DNA of 64,000 bases, from the NCBI GenBank assembly GCA_903827245.1, contig CAIKHO010000056.1, forward strand, positions 49,604 through 113,603. Direction: 5' to 3'. How positions within the stretch are numbered: the first letter of the stretch is position 1; every line of letters starts with the position of its first letter. The notes under the pieces are model-generated. The model was not told the origin of the DNA, made no database searches, and saw only the letters and a list, made by a program, of their open reading frames with translations. Source of the stretch: an uncultured Opitutia bacterium. Lineage in GTDB: Bacteria > Verrucomicrobiota > Verrucomicrobiia > Opitutales > Opitutaceae. The position numbers and the translations under genes are program-made. Shown piece after piece: positions 8,989-17,561 of the stretch.

Positions 8989-10011
8989 ATGAAATACCTT
9001 CTCGTCTACCCCTTGGGCCTGTTGTCGCTCGCGACCGTTCTTCTCGCCCAACCCGCCGCCGCTCCAGCCGCGGCCAAGCCCCCTGCGGCGCCCCAGCGCA
9101 ATCCCGCGATGGACGCGTTCTACAAGCTCGGGCCGGATTCGCAGCCGATGGAAGGCGTGCCGAAAGGCACGATCTCCGGGGCAAAGGTCATCGCGTCACA
9201 GGTGTTCCCCGGCACGCAGCACACCTACTATGTTTACGTCCCCGCGCAGTACGACCCCGCCAAGCCCACGCCCGTGATGATCTTCAACGACGGGCAGGCG
9301 ATGATGAAGGCGCCCGGCGACGTGCAGGGCCAGAACGTCATGGACAACCTGATCTACCGGCGGGAAATCCCCGTCATGATCGGCGTGTTCATCAATCCGG
9401 GCCGCCGTCCCGACCAGCCCGAGCCGCCCGAGCCCGACGGTGGCTGGGGCGACAAGACCACCAACCGCCCCGACGAATACAATACACCTAACGACAAATA
9501 CGCCCGGGTCATCGTCGAGGAGCTCATGCCCGCCCTGAAAAAAGAATATAACATCTCCCCCGATCCGGACCTGCACGGCATCATGGGCGCCAGTTCCGGC
9601 GGCTGCGCGGCGTTCGCCACGGCGTGGTTCCGGCCGAACGATTTTCACAAGGTGATCACAATCGTCGGCAGCTTCACCGATCTCCGCGGCGAGTACATTT
9701 ATCCCGAGCTGGTCGCCGAAAGCGAAAGGAAGCCCATCCGCATCTTCATGCAGGACGGCCGTAACGACAACCGTTCCCCGGCCAACCTGAAGCGCGACTG
9801 GTTCTATCAGAGCGTCCGCCTGATGGAGGCGCTGACCAAAAAAGGCTACGAGGTGAACTACACCTGGGGCATCGGCAACCACGGGCAGAAGCAGGGCGGC
9901 GCCGTCTTCCCCGAGATGATGCGCTGGCTCTGGCGCGACCAGCCCGTGTCGACCGATCCCAACGACAAGGTCGAGCGCTCGTTCCGCACCGTGCCGCCGG
10001 CCGCGCCCTGA
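8989..10011 (+). CDS. CE1/Fes-like secreted esterase
   Basis: Protein of 340 residues; ATG 8989 gives a signal peptide ([20 protein letters not shown]) followed by an Ala/Pro-rich spacer. The core is the esterase-D/enterochelin-esterase-like alpha/beta hydrolase: [20 protein letters not shown], nucleophile elbow GASSGG with Ser202, [11 protein letters not shown] near the acidic position and [11 protein letters not shown] with the catalytic His. Relatives include feruloyl and acetyl-xylan esterases (CE1) and siderophore esterases. The polysaccharide neighbours favour removal of ester decorations from plant polymers, but the substrate is inferred. Confidence 0.78.
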   Translation: MKYLLVYPLGLLSLATVLLAQPAAAPAAAKPPAAPQRNPAMDAFYKLGPDSQPMEGVPKGTISGAKVIASQVFPGTQHTYYVYVPAQYDPAKPTPVMIFNDGQAMMKAPGDVQGQNVMDNLIYRREIPVMIGVFINPGRRPDQPEPPEPDGGWGDKTTNRPDEYNTPNDKYARVIVEELMPALKKEYNISPDPDLHGIMGASSGGCAAFATAWFRPNDFHKVITIVGSFTDLRGEYIYPELVAESERKPIRIFMQDGRNDNRSPANLKRDWFYQSVRLMEALTKKGYEVNYTWGIGNHGQKQGGAVFPEMMRWLWRDQPVSTDPNDKVERSFRTVPPAAP

Positions 10012-10036
10012 TCCTTCCGCTTCATACCCGACCCGC

Positions 10037-11347
10037 ATGAGCGTAACCGCCTCCGGCACGGCGCCGGCCCTCAACTCCCCCCGCCGCGTGCTGATCGCGA
10101 GCCTGGCCGGGACCACGATCGAGTTCTTCGACTTCTACATCTACGCGACCGCCGCCGTGCTGGTGTTCCCGAAGCAATTTTTTCCGGCCTCGGACCCGGC
10201 AGCGGCGACCCTGCAATCCCTCGCGACCTTCGCCCTCGCCTTCTTCGCGCGGCCCGTGGGCTCGGCCTTGTTCGGACATTTTGGCGACCGCATCGGGCGG
10301 AAGGCCACCCTCGTCGCCGCCCTGCTGACCATGGGAGTCTCGACGGTGCTCATCGGCCTCCTCCCCACCTATGCGTCGATCGGCACGCTCGCGCCAGTGC
10401 TGCTGGCCTGCTGCCGTTTCGGTCAGGGCCTGGGCCTGGGCGGCGAATGGGGCGGCGCCGTCCTGCTGGCCACCGAGAACGCCCCGCCCGGCAAGCGCGC
10501 CTGGTACGGCATGTTCCCCCAACTCGGCGCGCCGCTGGGTTTCCTCGCTTCCGGCGGTGTCTTCCTCCTGCTCTCGGAAAATCTCACCGACGCGCAGTTC
10601 CTCAGCTTCGGCTGGCGCATTCCCTTCCTCGTCAGCAGCGTGCTCGTGCTGGTCGGCCTGTATGTGCGGCTGAAGATCACCGAGACACCGGTCTTCCAGA
10701 AGGCGATGGAGAAACACGAGCGCGTGGCCGTGCCGATCCTGACCGTGTTCCGGAACCACGCCGGCATCGTGGCGCTCGGGACAATGATGGCGCTGGCGAA
10801 TTTCGTGCTGTTTTATATCCTGACAGTGTTCTGCCTGAGCTGGGGCACCAGCAAGCTGGGCTACACCCGCGAGCACTTCCTCCTCATCCAGATGGCGGGC
10901 ATTGTGTTTTTTGCGCTGACGATTCCGTGCTCCGCCCTGCTCGCCGACCGTCATGGCCGGCGCATCGTCCAGATGCTGGTCTCGGTCGGCATCGGCGGAT
11001 TCGGGCTGGTGCTCGGCATGATGTTCAGCGCGGGCCCGACCGGTGTGCTCCTGACGATGATCGTGGGCTTCGCGCTGATGGGCATGACCTATGGTCCGCT
11101 CGGCACCCTCCTCTCCGAGCTATTTCCCACCGCGGTGCGCTACACGGGTTCCTCGATGTGCTTCAATCTCGCCGGCATCTTTGGCGCGTCACTCGCCCCC
11201 TACTTTGCGACCTGGCTCGCCAACCATCACGGCCTGCCGGCGGTCGGCTATTACATCACGGGCGCCGCCCTGCTGACATTGGTGGCACTTTGGTTCAGCC
11301 GTGAAACGCGCGACGCAAATTTCGCCGAGCCGACACCGGGAGCCTGA
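10037..11347 (+). CDS. MFS transporter, metabolite:H+ symporter (MHS) type
   Basis: Protein of 436 residues with about 12 transmembrane segments. The start RRVLIASLAGTTIEFFDFYI and the loop-2 motif GHFGDRIGRKATL are typical of the MHS branch (ProP, ShiA, KgtP, CitA relatives), as is the GQGLGLGGEWGGAVLL signature. These proteins import organic acids, betaines or similar metabolites with protons across the inner membrane. The gene starts 25 bases after the esterase stop on the same strand, so co-transcription with the upstream esterase is likely. Import of an acid released from plant polymers is a reasonable guess; the substrate is not shown. Confidence 0.85.
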   Translation: MSVTASGTAPALNSPRRVLIASLAGTTIEFFDFYIYATAAVLVFPKQFFPASDPAAATLQSLATFALAFFARPVGSALFGHFGDRIGRKATLVAALLTMGVSTVLIGLLPTYASIGTLAPVLLACCRFGQGLGLGGEWGGAVLLATENAPPGKRAWYGMFPQLGAPLGFLASGGVFLLLSENLTDAQFLSFGWRIPFLVSSVLVLVGLYVRLKITETPVFQKAMEKHERVAVPILTVFRNHAGIVALGTMMALANFVLFYILTVFCLSWGTSKLGYTREHFLLIQMAGIVFFALTIPCSALLADRHGRRIVQMLVSVGIGGFGLVLGMMFSAGPTGVLLTMIVGFALMGMTYGPLGTLLSELFPTAVRYTGSSMCFNLAGIFGASLAPYFATWLANHHGLPAVGYYITGAALLTLVALWFSRETRDANFAEPTPGA

Positions 11348-11488
11348 CCGGGAAATCCGACGGCCAAAACCCCGCTCATCCGATCGCACCATGAATATCA
11401 CCCGGGCCAGCCATCCCGTTTCAACCCGCGGCCGCTCAGCCCGTTGGTTCGAGCCCGTCACGGATGAGGGATATCGTCGCGCGAAGAC

Positions 11489-12862
11489 ATGAGCGTGAAG
11501 GAATCATCCGAACAGCCTGCGCCCATCCCCTGCTGGGAGCGATGGATGGTCCGGCTGATCCTGACCCTGTTCGTGGCGGTCGCCTTCAACGCCATCCACA
11601 ACGGGGCGATCATGGGCCAGGATTTTTCCGTCCACCTGACCAGCACGAACCGACTGTTGCGCGAGCCGGACAAGTGGTTCGCCGGGAATATAACCAACCG
11701 GCCGATGCTGTACTGGATCGGCGGATGGTGCGTGTGGTTCAGTCACGACAAATACCCCTATCAACTGGCCTCGATGCTCTTCACGCTGTCCGGAGCCGCC
11801 GCGCTCGGGTTCCTGCACGATGCCACGCGACGGGTGATTATCTCGCCTTTACTCCGGGTGACCGGACTCGCGCTCCTGGCCTTTCTGCCGCTGACGGTGC
11901 TCACCACCGTCGTGTACGCGGCGGACACGGTCGCTTTGTTGCCGTTCGTGCTGGCGGGCTGGAGCGTGATGCGGAGCCTGGAACAGGACTCCGGACCAAA
12001 AGCCGTCGGCTTCGCCGCCCTCGCCGGCGTGGCTTTCTCGATCGGGGATTTCGCGAAGGCCACCTTCCTGTGCCTGCCGGCGGCCGTCGTGTTCGTCCTG
12101 CTGGCGCTCTGGCGGTCCGGCCGGTTGACCGCGCAACGCGGCTGGATGCTGCTGGCGCTGGGCGTGGTGCTACCATCCGCGGTCGGCGGCTGGGTCGTGG
12201 CCAAGTGCGCCCGGCAGATTGCCGGCGAGCCTGAGGCCCATTCCTTCAACTGGCATGGCACTGGTGAACTCACTTTCCGCAGCCTCGTCGGGGTGAAGGT
12301 TTCCGACCGCCGGGTTCTCGACGCCCCGGAATACCTCGCCACCGAAATGCGCAGCGGGGTCCAGATCTACCCGCTGCTCATCGAAAACGATTACTCCTAC
12401 CCTGCCCTACTGCATCTGGGGATCTTCACCGACCTCCTCAATGTTGCGAACAGTGCCATCGTGCCGCGACCGGAACCGCAGAGAACCCTCGCACGCCGGA
12501 CAGTCCGCCTGGGACTTGTCTTCTCCCTTGGCGCGTTGGCGGCGGTGCTGGCCTTTTGGGGGCTGACGTTCCGGGGATTCTTCCGGCCCAGCCACATGCC
12601 TTCGACTGCGGCACTCGTCTGGTCCTCGCTGGCCATGGCCTGGTACGTTCCGATTGCCGGTGCCCTGCCATTCGTCAACCACGCCTATATCATGGGCTAC
12701 TGGCTGCCACGGCTGGTCCTGCCCGCGCTGTGGATTTTCTTCCTGAGCCTGTTTGCCGCCGCCGATCGCCTGCCGGGCAGATGGCGCGGGGCCGCCGGCG
12801 TCATCCTCGCTATTCTAGTGCCGATCTTGAGTGTCCTGGAAATCCGGAGCTTCTGGTACTAG
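11489..12862 (+). CDS. Polytopic membrane protein, possible GT-C glycosyltransferase
   Basis: Protein of 457 residues with roughly ten hydrophobic segments. The first periplasmic loop carries GAIMGQDFSVHLTSTNRLL, reminiscent of the Asp-containing first loop of PMT/ArnT-type (GT-C) glycosyltransferases. The segment around NITNRPMLYWIGG matches the position where such enzymes carry a conserved proline-rich loop. No family hallmark is strong enough to name a donor or acceptor. Spacing from the transporter gene is 141 bases and a hairpin follows the stop, so it may form its own unit. Confidence 0.6.
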   Translation: MSVKESSEQPAPIPCWERWMVRLILTLFVAVAFNAIHNGAIMGQDFSVHLTSTNRLLREPDKWFAGNITNRPMLYWIGGWCVWFSHDKYPYQLASMLFTLSGAAALGFLHDATRRVIISPLLRVTGLALLAFLPLTVLTTVVYAADTVALLPFVLAGWSVMRSLEQDSGPKAVGFAALAGVAFSIGDFAKATFLCLPAAVVFVLLALWRSGRLTAQRGWMLLALGVVLPSAVGGWVVAKCARQIAGEPEAHSFNWHGTGELTFRSLVGVKVSDRRVLDAPEYLATEMRSGVQIYPLLIENDYSYPALLHLGIFTDLLNVANSAIVPRPEPQRTLARRTVRLGLVFSLGALAAVLAFWGLTFRGFFRPSHMPSTAALVWSSLAMAWYVPIAGALPFVNHAYIMGYWLPRLVLPALWIFFLSLFAAADRLPGRWRGAAGVILAILVPILSVLEIRSFWY

Positions 12863-12878
12863 GCCGGAAACTGCATGA

Positions 12879-12902
12879 GGCGGATCAAAAACCTGATCCG
12901 CC
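12879..12902 (+). terminator. Hairpin after membrane-protein gene
   Basis: Perfect 9-bp stem GGCGGATCA / TGATCCGCC with a 6-nt loop, starting 16 bases after the upstream stop codon. There is no T-run behind it, so termination is likely but not certain. Confidence 0.6.
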
Positions 12903-12917
12903 CGATCCGGAGTTTCC

Positions 12918-12983
12918 GCCACTGATGGCACAGATGGGCACAGATTGAAGCCTGATATTTGTGGCATCTGCGCGATCAGTGGC
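12918..12983. repeat. Intergenic inverted repeat
   Basis: Left arm GCCACTGATGGCACAGATGG pairs with right arm CATCTGCGCGATCAGTGGC, with a few mismatches and a short AT-rich centre. It sits just before the TfoX-like gene and is the reason for choosing that gene's downstream start. Confidence 0.7.
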
Positions 12984-13014
12984 TAATCCAGTTCGAATCG
13001 TTTCGTCCGAACGT

Positions 13015-13476
13015 ATGCCCAAATTGTTTGAAAAATCCTTCGCCAAAGCCAAGCCCGTGCATCCCCACGAATGGCTGTGGGAGCCGCTCGAGACAGAGCC
13101 GTCCTTCGTGCTGCGCCCGATGTTCGGGGCCAAGGCGGTGTATCTCGATGGAAAGATGGTGCTGTGTTTCTGTGCAAGACAGGATCCGTGGCGCGGCGTG
13201 CTGGTCTGCACCGACCGTGAACGGCAGGCCGCGCTGCGTGCGGATTTTCCCGAACTCACCCCGCATCCCATCCTCCCAAAATGGCTCTACCTGCCCGAAT
13301 CCGCAGAGACCTTTGAAACGGCGGCCGCCCGGCTCGTGACCCTCGTTCGGCGCCGCGACGCCCGCATCGGCATCGTACCGCCGGCTCGGAAAAAACGCTC
13401 GCGCGGATCTGATGGAAGCGCGACGTCCCCGTCGCGTCAGACGGCGACCGGGAGGTCGCCGCCCCAGCATCAGTGA
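13015..13476 (+). CDS. TfoX N-terminal-like domain protein
   Basis: Protein of 153 residues from ATG 13015 (MPKLFEKSFAK). An upstream in-frame TTG at 12961 would translate part of a hairpin and is disfavoured. The segment FVLRPMFGAKAVYLDGKMVL resembles the core of TfoX/Sxy N-terminal-like proteins, which are small alpha/beta proteins sometimes tied to competence but mostly uncharacterised. The C-terminal 40 residues are basic and low-complexity (KKRSRGSDGSAT), as if extended into non-conserved sequence. The function is unknown. Confidence 0.65.
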   Translation: MPKLFEKSFAKAKPVHPHEWLWEPLETEPSFVLRPMFGAKAVYLDGKMVLCFCARQDPWRGVLVCTDRERQAALRADFPELTPHPILPKWLYLPESAETFETAAARLVTLVRRRDARIGIVPPARKKRSRGSDGSATSPSRQTATGRSPPQHQ

Positions 13477-13521
13477 TCGATTTGGCCGCTCCTCTCGCTG
13501 TTGGAACGAGCCATCATTTTC

Positions 13522-13716
13522 CTAGTCGCTCCCCCGGCCCGCCATCAAGGCCAGCCAGCCGCCGACCGCCAGGATGAGGAACAGCCACCAGAAGTAACGG
13601 AGCTCAAGCAGCGCGAATTCAAACTGGTAGCTCACGCGGCGGACCAGGAGCGACAGCCCGATCAGGCCGATCACGACCACAAAGCTGACCCAGGAGCGGC
13701 GCTTCGCGGGTTTCAT
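13522..13716 (-). CDS. Small two-helix membrane protein
   Basis: Predicted 64-residue protein with a basic start (MKPAKRRSW), two hydrophobic segments (SFVVVIGLIGLSLLV and YFWWLFLILAVGGWLALMAG) and a short tail. It is convergent with the TfoX-like gene. The length, charge pattern and two clean helices make it a credible gene, but no family was recognised. Confidence 0.55.
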   Translation of the reverse strand: MKPAKRRSWVSFVVVIGLIGLSLLVRRVSYQFEFALLELRYFWWLFLILAVGGWLALMAGRGSD

Positions 13717-13730
13717 CCTAAAAAGTGCGG

Positions 13731-13873
13731 TTGAACCACAAAGGCGCGGAGGGCGCGGAGGCCAAGCCGGCCACAGGGGAAAAAACGCGTCTCACTCCAC
13801 AAGTGAAAGCCTCGTCAGCCCGATCTGCTCCAGACAATTCTACTCTGTGCTCTTTGCGTCTCCGTGGTTCAAA
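13731..13873. repeat. Wide-loop inverted repeat
   Basis: Arms TTGAACCACAAAGGCGCGGA and TTTGCGTCTCCGTGGTTCAA pair imperfectly around a loop of about 80 nt. The element fills most of the 319 bases between the small membrane protein gene and the GH106-like gene; nothing else was seen there. Confidence 0.6.
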
Positions 13874-14035
13874 TTCTACTGCGGAATCCGGGTTCATCGG
13901 CGGCGAAAAGGGGTCATGACATTCAACGTGCTCACCATGGCACCAGCTTACGGGGCCCGGCCGCGAGTCGACTGATTTATTGGTCGCGGCGGAGAAATTC
14001 CCCGCCGCGGCCAAGTGCCTCCCGGCAAAACAATC

Positions 14036-16789
14036 TTACTGCGCCAGCACCCGCACCGGGCCGAGCAGGCCGGAGGTTGTCACGGGTGCCGGGAGGATCA
14101 CCGGCGGGGGTCCGCCGGGACCGCCGCGTCCGCGGCCACCGCCAAACGCATCGGCCCCGCCCAGGCCGCCGGGAACGCCGGTCGGGGCAAACCCTTTCGG
14201 CCCGTTCCCCGCGGCCGGCGCCGTGACTCCGCGACGGCCACCGGCTGCACCTCCGGGAGGCGCGCCAAATCCGCCGCGGCCGCCGCCGGCCGGAGGGAGC
14301 TGGACCTGCACTTCCAAGGCGTTGGACCCGGCCTTGATGGCGCTCGTGACATCCCAGACGTACGGCGGCCACGCGCGCACCTCGAGCACGGTGCCGTTCA
14401 GGCTGACGCGGGCCACTTCATGCACGTTCCCGAGGTCGAGATAAACCCGTTTGCCCTGCGGCAGGGCGACGGGCGCAGTGAAAGCCTGCTGGTAAACCGC
14501 CGTGCCGGTGAAGGACGGCACACCCAGCTCCTCCCACGTCTTCAGCGGCGAGGTCACCTGCTTGTCGCCGAGCTTCATCGTCCAGTCGCCGTTCACCTCG
14601 ACCACGGTCTGGCTGGTCGACACGGTCGGCGCCGGCTCGGCGACACCCGCCGGCAACGGTCCGATCACGACGAAGCGTGCTTCCTGCGGCGCGAGCGTCA
14701 GCGGTACCGCGACACTGCCCATCGCCTTCGCCACCCCGGCCAGCGGATGGATCGTCCCGTTGTTCGCATTCCACACCTGGACGTCGCCGGTCCCGGCCAG
14801 CGTCGCCGTGCGCGTCTGCACCTGGTTCGACTCGTTGAAAAAGAAATAGACGTCGCCGTCCTTCAAGGTGCGGCGGATGTATTTGAGCGGCGGGCAGGAG
14901 GCGTCCAGCTGGACGTCCGGCTTCGGCAGGGCCGCCACGACGCGGTCGGTGATTGCGGGCGTGGGCTCGAGCGTCGCGAAGCCAAGGTCAGGCGCGCCGG
15001 GCACCGGATTCAAGAAAGTCCGGTCCACCACCATCGACGGCGTGCGGCCGACGAAGATGACCTTGCCGCCACCGGCGGCGAACGCCCGCAGTCGGTCGAG
15101 CACCGTCTTGTAGATCACGGTGGAGGACGGGATGATCACCGCCCGGTAGACCTGGCCGCTGAGGTTCTTCAGGCCGCCCGCCTCGAGCGTGCAGACCGAG
15201 GCCAGCGCATCGAGGTCGATGTGGTCGAAGTCAATCTGGTGCTCCATGAGTTCGGTCACGAGCTTGACCGTGACGTCATCCGCCTCCTTGTCGCCGAACC
15301 ACATGCTGTCCGTCGGGTGATACAGCGCGACCTGGGCCGCGGGGCGACCGGTCGCGAGCAGATAGCTGGCCCGATTGACGTACCACGCGGTGGCGGCGGC
15401 CGGGTTGAGCAGCGGCACCGGCGCCTTCGGATCCACCGGATTGTTCATGCCGCGGATCTGCAGGAAGTTCATCCCGCGGACAAAATTGTAGTCGATGACG
15501 AACTTGCCGGACTGGTGCAGGCTGCCGCCCGCCTCGTTCCAAACCTGGGGGCGACCGAACAGGTGCGCGGTCGAGGTGGCAAGCTTCGGGAAATCGGCGA
15601 CGATGCCCGGTCCGATCTGGTTGAGGTTGTCGACACCCGGCACGTGCACGTAGCGCATGTCGCGGAAGAACGAGCCCTCGTTGCGCACGAGGTCCTCGCC
15701 GCGGCTGAGGTCGAGCATCAGTTCCTCGTGGTTGAGATGCACCATGTAGCCCATGTGCCGCGCCTCGCACCAGTCGCACTGCGGCTTGAAGAAGTTGTCG
15801 CGGAACATCGCGCTCCAGACGTCCCAGTAATCGGCCTTCGCCCGCTGGACCTCCGGGGTGAACTCCGGCGCGAAGAACTGCGCGATGTAAGGCTGGAGGT
15901 CGTAGCCTTTCACCCGCTTGAACGCCTCGAGCAGCTTGGGCGTCCAGGGCATGAAGCCGGTGTAGTCCGGCTCGTCCCCGCGGAAGCCGAGGACGGTTTT
16001 TCCAAACTCGTCGCCCACCACCTTCTCATACACCTCGTGGATCACCTTCAGGTAGGTGCGCGTGGCCTCCGGGTCGAGATAGTCGCAGAGCGAGTACAAG
16101 CTGTCCTTGTCCGCCGTGCCGTCCTCGCGGTTGGTGTAACGCGTCGGCGAGCTGCGGTAGACATGGCGCACGAAAACCACCTCCGAATTCCCCGGATTCG
16201 GCGCGGTGTACTGGAACTGTCCGTCCGCCGGGACCGGCAGGGGCTTGGCGCCGCCCGCCCCGCGGTTGTACGCCAGGATGCCCAGCGTGTCCGGCGGAAC
16301 CGGGATCCTGAGGGTCTGGCCGGCGGCAACGGTGTAGTGCGCGTCGGCGACGATGGCCTGCATGCCGAGGTTCGGGTAGTCCTTGCTGATGATGCCGCCG
16401 GCCATGCCGTCGGGATAACCGGCGTCGTCCTCGATCCACACCTTCATCCCGCGCTTCTTGCATTCGTCGACGGTGAACTTCACCAGGTCGAGGTACTCCG
16501 GCGTGAAATATTTCGGCTGCAGGCCGCGGGAGTTGTCGATCATCACGATGTAAGTCCCGTTGGCCTCGATCCGCTCGATGTCGGCCAGGACCTTCTCCTT
16601 GGTCTGCAGGCCGCCCCAGATGGCCCAGTGGATCGTGCCGTACTCGCGCGGCGGCTTGGGGAAGGCGGTCGCCGCCTGGGCGACGGTCGGCATGGTGATT
16701 TCCTGCCAGTATTCGGCGGCGCCCAGCGCCAGCGGCAGACAGGCCAGCAGGGCACCAAGCAGGGAGGTTTTGATCGGGAGGGTTTTCAT
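14036..16789 (-). CDS. GH106-like alpha-L-rhamnosidase, secreted
   Basis: Protein of 917 residues with a signal peptide (MKTLPIKTSLLGALLACLPLALGA). The N-terminal barrel contains YGTIHWAIWGGL, KKRGMKVWIEDDAGYPDG, TVLGFRGDEPDYTGFMPWTP and YMVHLNHEELMLDLSRGEDL, matching the GH106-type alpha-L-rhamnosidase group that removes rhamnose from rhamnogalacturonan and glycosides. A beta-rich domain follows (NGDWTMKLGDKQV, then FTGTAVYQQAFTAP), typical of galactose-binding-like modules. Residues about 840-900 form a Gly/Pro/Ala-rich insert inside the last module. L-rhamnose isomerase is encoded about 12 kb away, which fits a rhamnose route. Confidence 0.78.
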   Translation of the reverse strand: MKTLPIKTSLLGALLACLPLALGAAEYWQEITMPTVAQAATAFPKPPREYGTIHWAIWGGLQTKEKVLADIERIEANGTYIVMIDNSRGLQPKYFTPEYLDLVKFTVDECKKRGMKVWIEDDAGYPDGMAGGIISKDYPNLGMQAIVADAHYTVAAGQTLRIPVPPDTLGILAYNRGAGGAKPLPVPADGQFQYTAPNPGNSEVVFVRHVYRSSPTRYTNREDGTADKDSLYSLCDYLDPEATRTYLKVIHEVYEKVVGDEFGKTVLGFRGDEPDYTGFMPWTPKLLEAFKRVKGYDLQPYIAQFFAPEFTPEVQRAKADYWDVWSAMFRDNFFKPQCDWCEARHMGYMVHLNHEELMLDLSRGEDLVRNEGSFFRDMRYVHVPGVDNLNQIGPGIVADFPKLATSTAHLFGRPQVWNEAGGSLHQSGKFVIDYNFVRGMNFLQIRGMNNPVDPKAPVPLLNPAAATAWYVNRASYLLATGRPAAQVALYHPTDSMWFGDKEADDVTVKLVTELMEHQIDFDHIDLDALASVCTLEAGGLKNLSGQVYRAVIIPSSTVIYKTVLDRLRAFAAGGGKVIFVGRTPSMVVDRTFLNPVPGAPDLGFATLEPTPAITDRVVAALPKPDVQLDASCPPLKYIRRTLKDGDVYFFFNESNQVQTRTATLAGTGDVQVWNANNGTIHPLAGVAKAMGSVAVPLTLAPQEARFVVIGPLPAGVAEPAPTVSTSQTVVEVNGDWTMKLGDKQVTSPLKTWEELGVPSFTGTAVYQQAFTAPVALPQGKRVYLDLGNVHEVARVSLNGTVLEVRAWPPYVWDVTSAIKAGSNALEVQVQLPPAGGGRGGFGAPPGGAAGGRRGVTAPAAGNGPKGFAPTGVPGGLGGADAFGGGRGRGGPGGPPPVILPAPVTTSGLLGPVRVLAQ

Positions 16790-16947
16790 CGGGAGATCTT
16801 CCTGGATAAACGGACGGAGTGCCGGTCCTGATCACCACGGCGGCCAAGGAAGGCCGCGCGGAAAAAGACGAGGCACGGGGGTGAAGCCTGGACGATTGCA
16901 GGACGGAAGAGACCGGCAAAAGATGCGATCCGAAATCACGCAGCAGG

Positions 16948-17030
16948 ACGTAGTAGCCGAGGTAACGAGGCTGGTTTGAGGCGCGTGGGTCATGGCCCAA
17001 GCCCAGCCTCGTCATCTCGGCTGCTACACC
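16948..17030. repeat. Hairpin element family A, copy 2
   Basis: Arms ACGTAGTAGCCGAGGTAACG and CGTCATCTCGGCTGCTACACC. The loop contains TTTGAGGCGCGTGG, the reverse complement of the loop core in copy 1 at 1929-2000. The right arm ends directly at the stop of the next gene on the minus strand (17033). Confidence 0.75.
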
Positions 17031-17032
17031 CG

Positions 17033-17269
17033 TCAGCCGGCCGGTTTCCCGGCGTAGTGCTGGACGAGGACCTTGAGGTGCCCCTGCACCACCGCGCCGA
17101 TTTGTTCGGCCGGGAGCGCGCCCTTGTGGAGCTCAAAAAGCGCCACCAGGAGAGCCAGCTCGATATCCACCTTCTTCGGGCTCACGGCTTTCATCGCCGC
17201 GAGGATCTCGAGGGCTTTCTTCTCCGCGCGCTTGTAGTCGTTGAAATTTTCCTCGGCTGGTGTCGCCAT
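17033..17269 (-). CDS. Small conserved-looking helical protein
   Basis: Predicted 78-residue protein starting MATPAEENFNDYKRAEKK. An upstream in-frame ATG would add 32 low-complexity residues and is less likely. It is amphipathic and probably all-helical (KALEILAAMKAV, IELALLVALFELHKG). No family was recognised. Coding is supported by the biased composition and lack of a better frame. Confidence 0.5.
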   Translation of the reverse strand: MATPAEENFNDYKRAEKKALEILAAMKAVSPKKVDIELALLVALFELHKGALPAEQIGAVVQGHLKVLVQHYAGKPAG

Positions 17270-17561
17270 GGGGCAAGGGGCCGAAAAAACACCGGCACCG
17301 TCAAGCCTCCAATGTATTGGCGAAGACGGTTTCGGGCCCTTCGGTCCATCCGTCAGGGCAGGCACCTCGTAAACGGCAAAGCGCTCCCGCCATTTTTATG
17401 ACCGATCTTCAACGCGACGGTGCAACTCCGTCATTCTCATTCTCCTGGCCGAGGCCAGTGTCACAAACTCGTGCCGCCGCCCGATAGTGTCTGGAATGTC
17501 CCTCGCAAGTCCCGAGGGCGATGGCCCCCGGGACTTAGAGCAAGGTAAGCCCGTGCGGGGC

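Noticed and set aside
10012..10036. Possible promoter between the esterase and MHS transporter genes
   Set aside because: The gap is only 25 bases and no hexamers fit; co-transcription is simpler.
11430..11465. GGTTCGAGCCC, similar to a tRNA T-loop
   Set aside because: No acceptor, D or anticodon stems could be formed around it; no tRNA or rRNA gene was found in the window.
14015..16831. A 938-codon open frame opposite the GH106-like gene
   Set aside because: Its sequence is a mirror of the real gene, with His/Arg/Val-rich low complexity and no recognisable motif.
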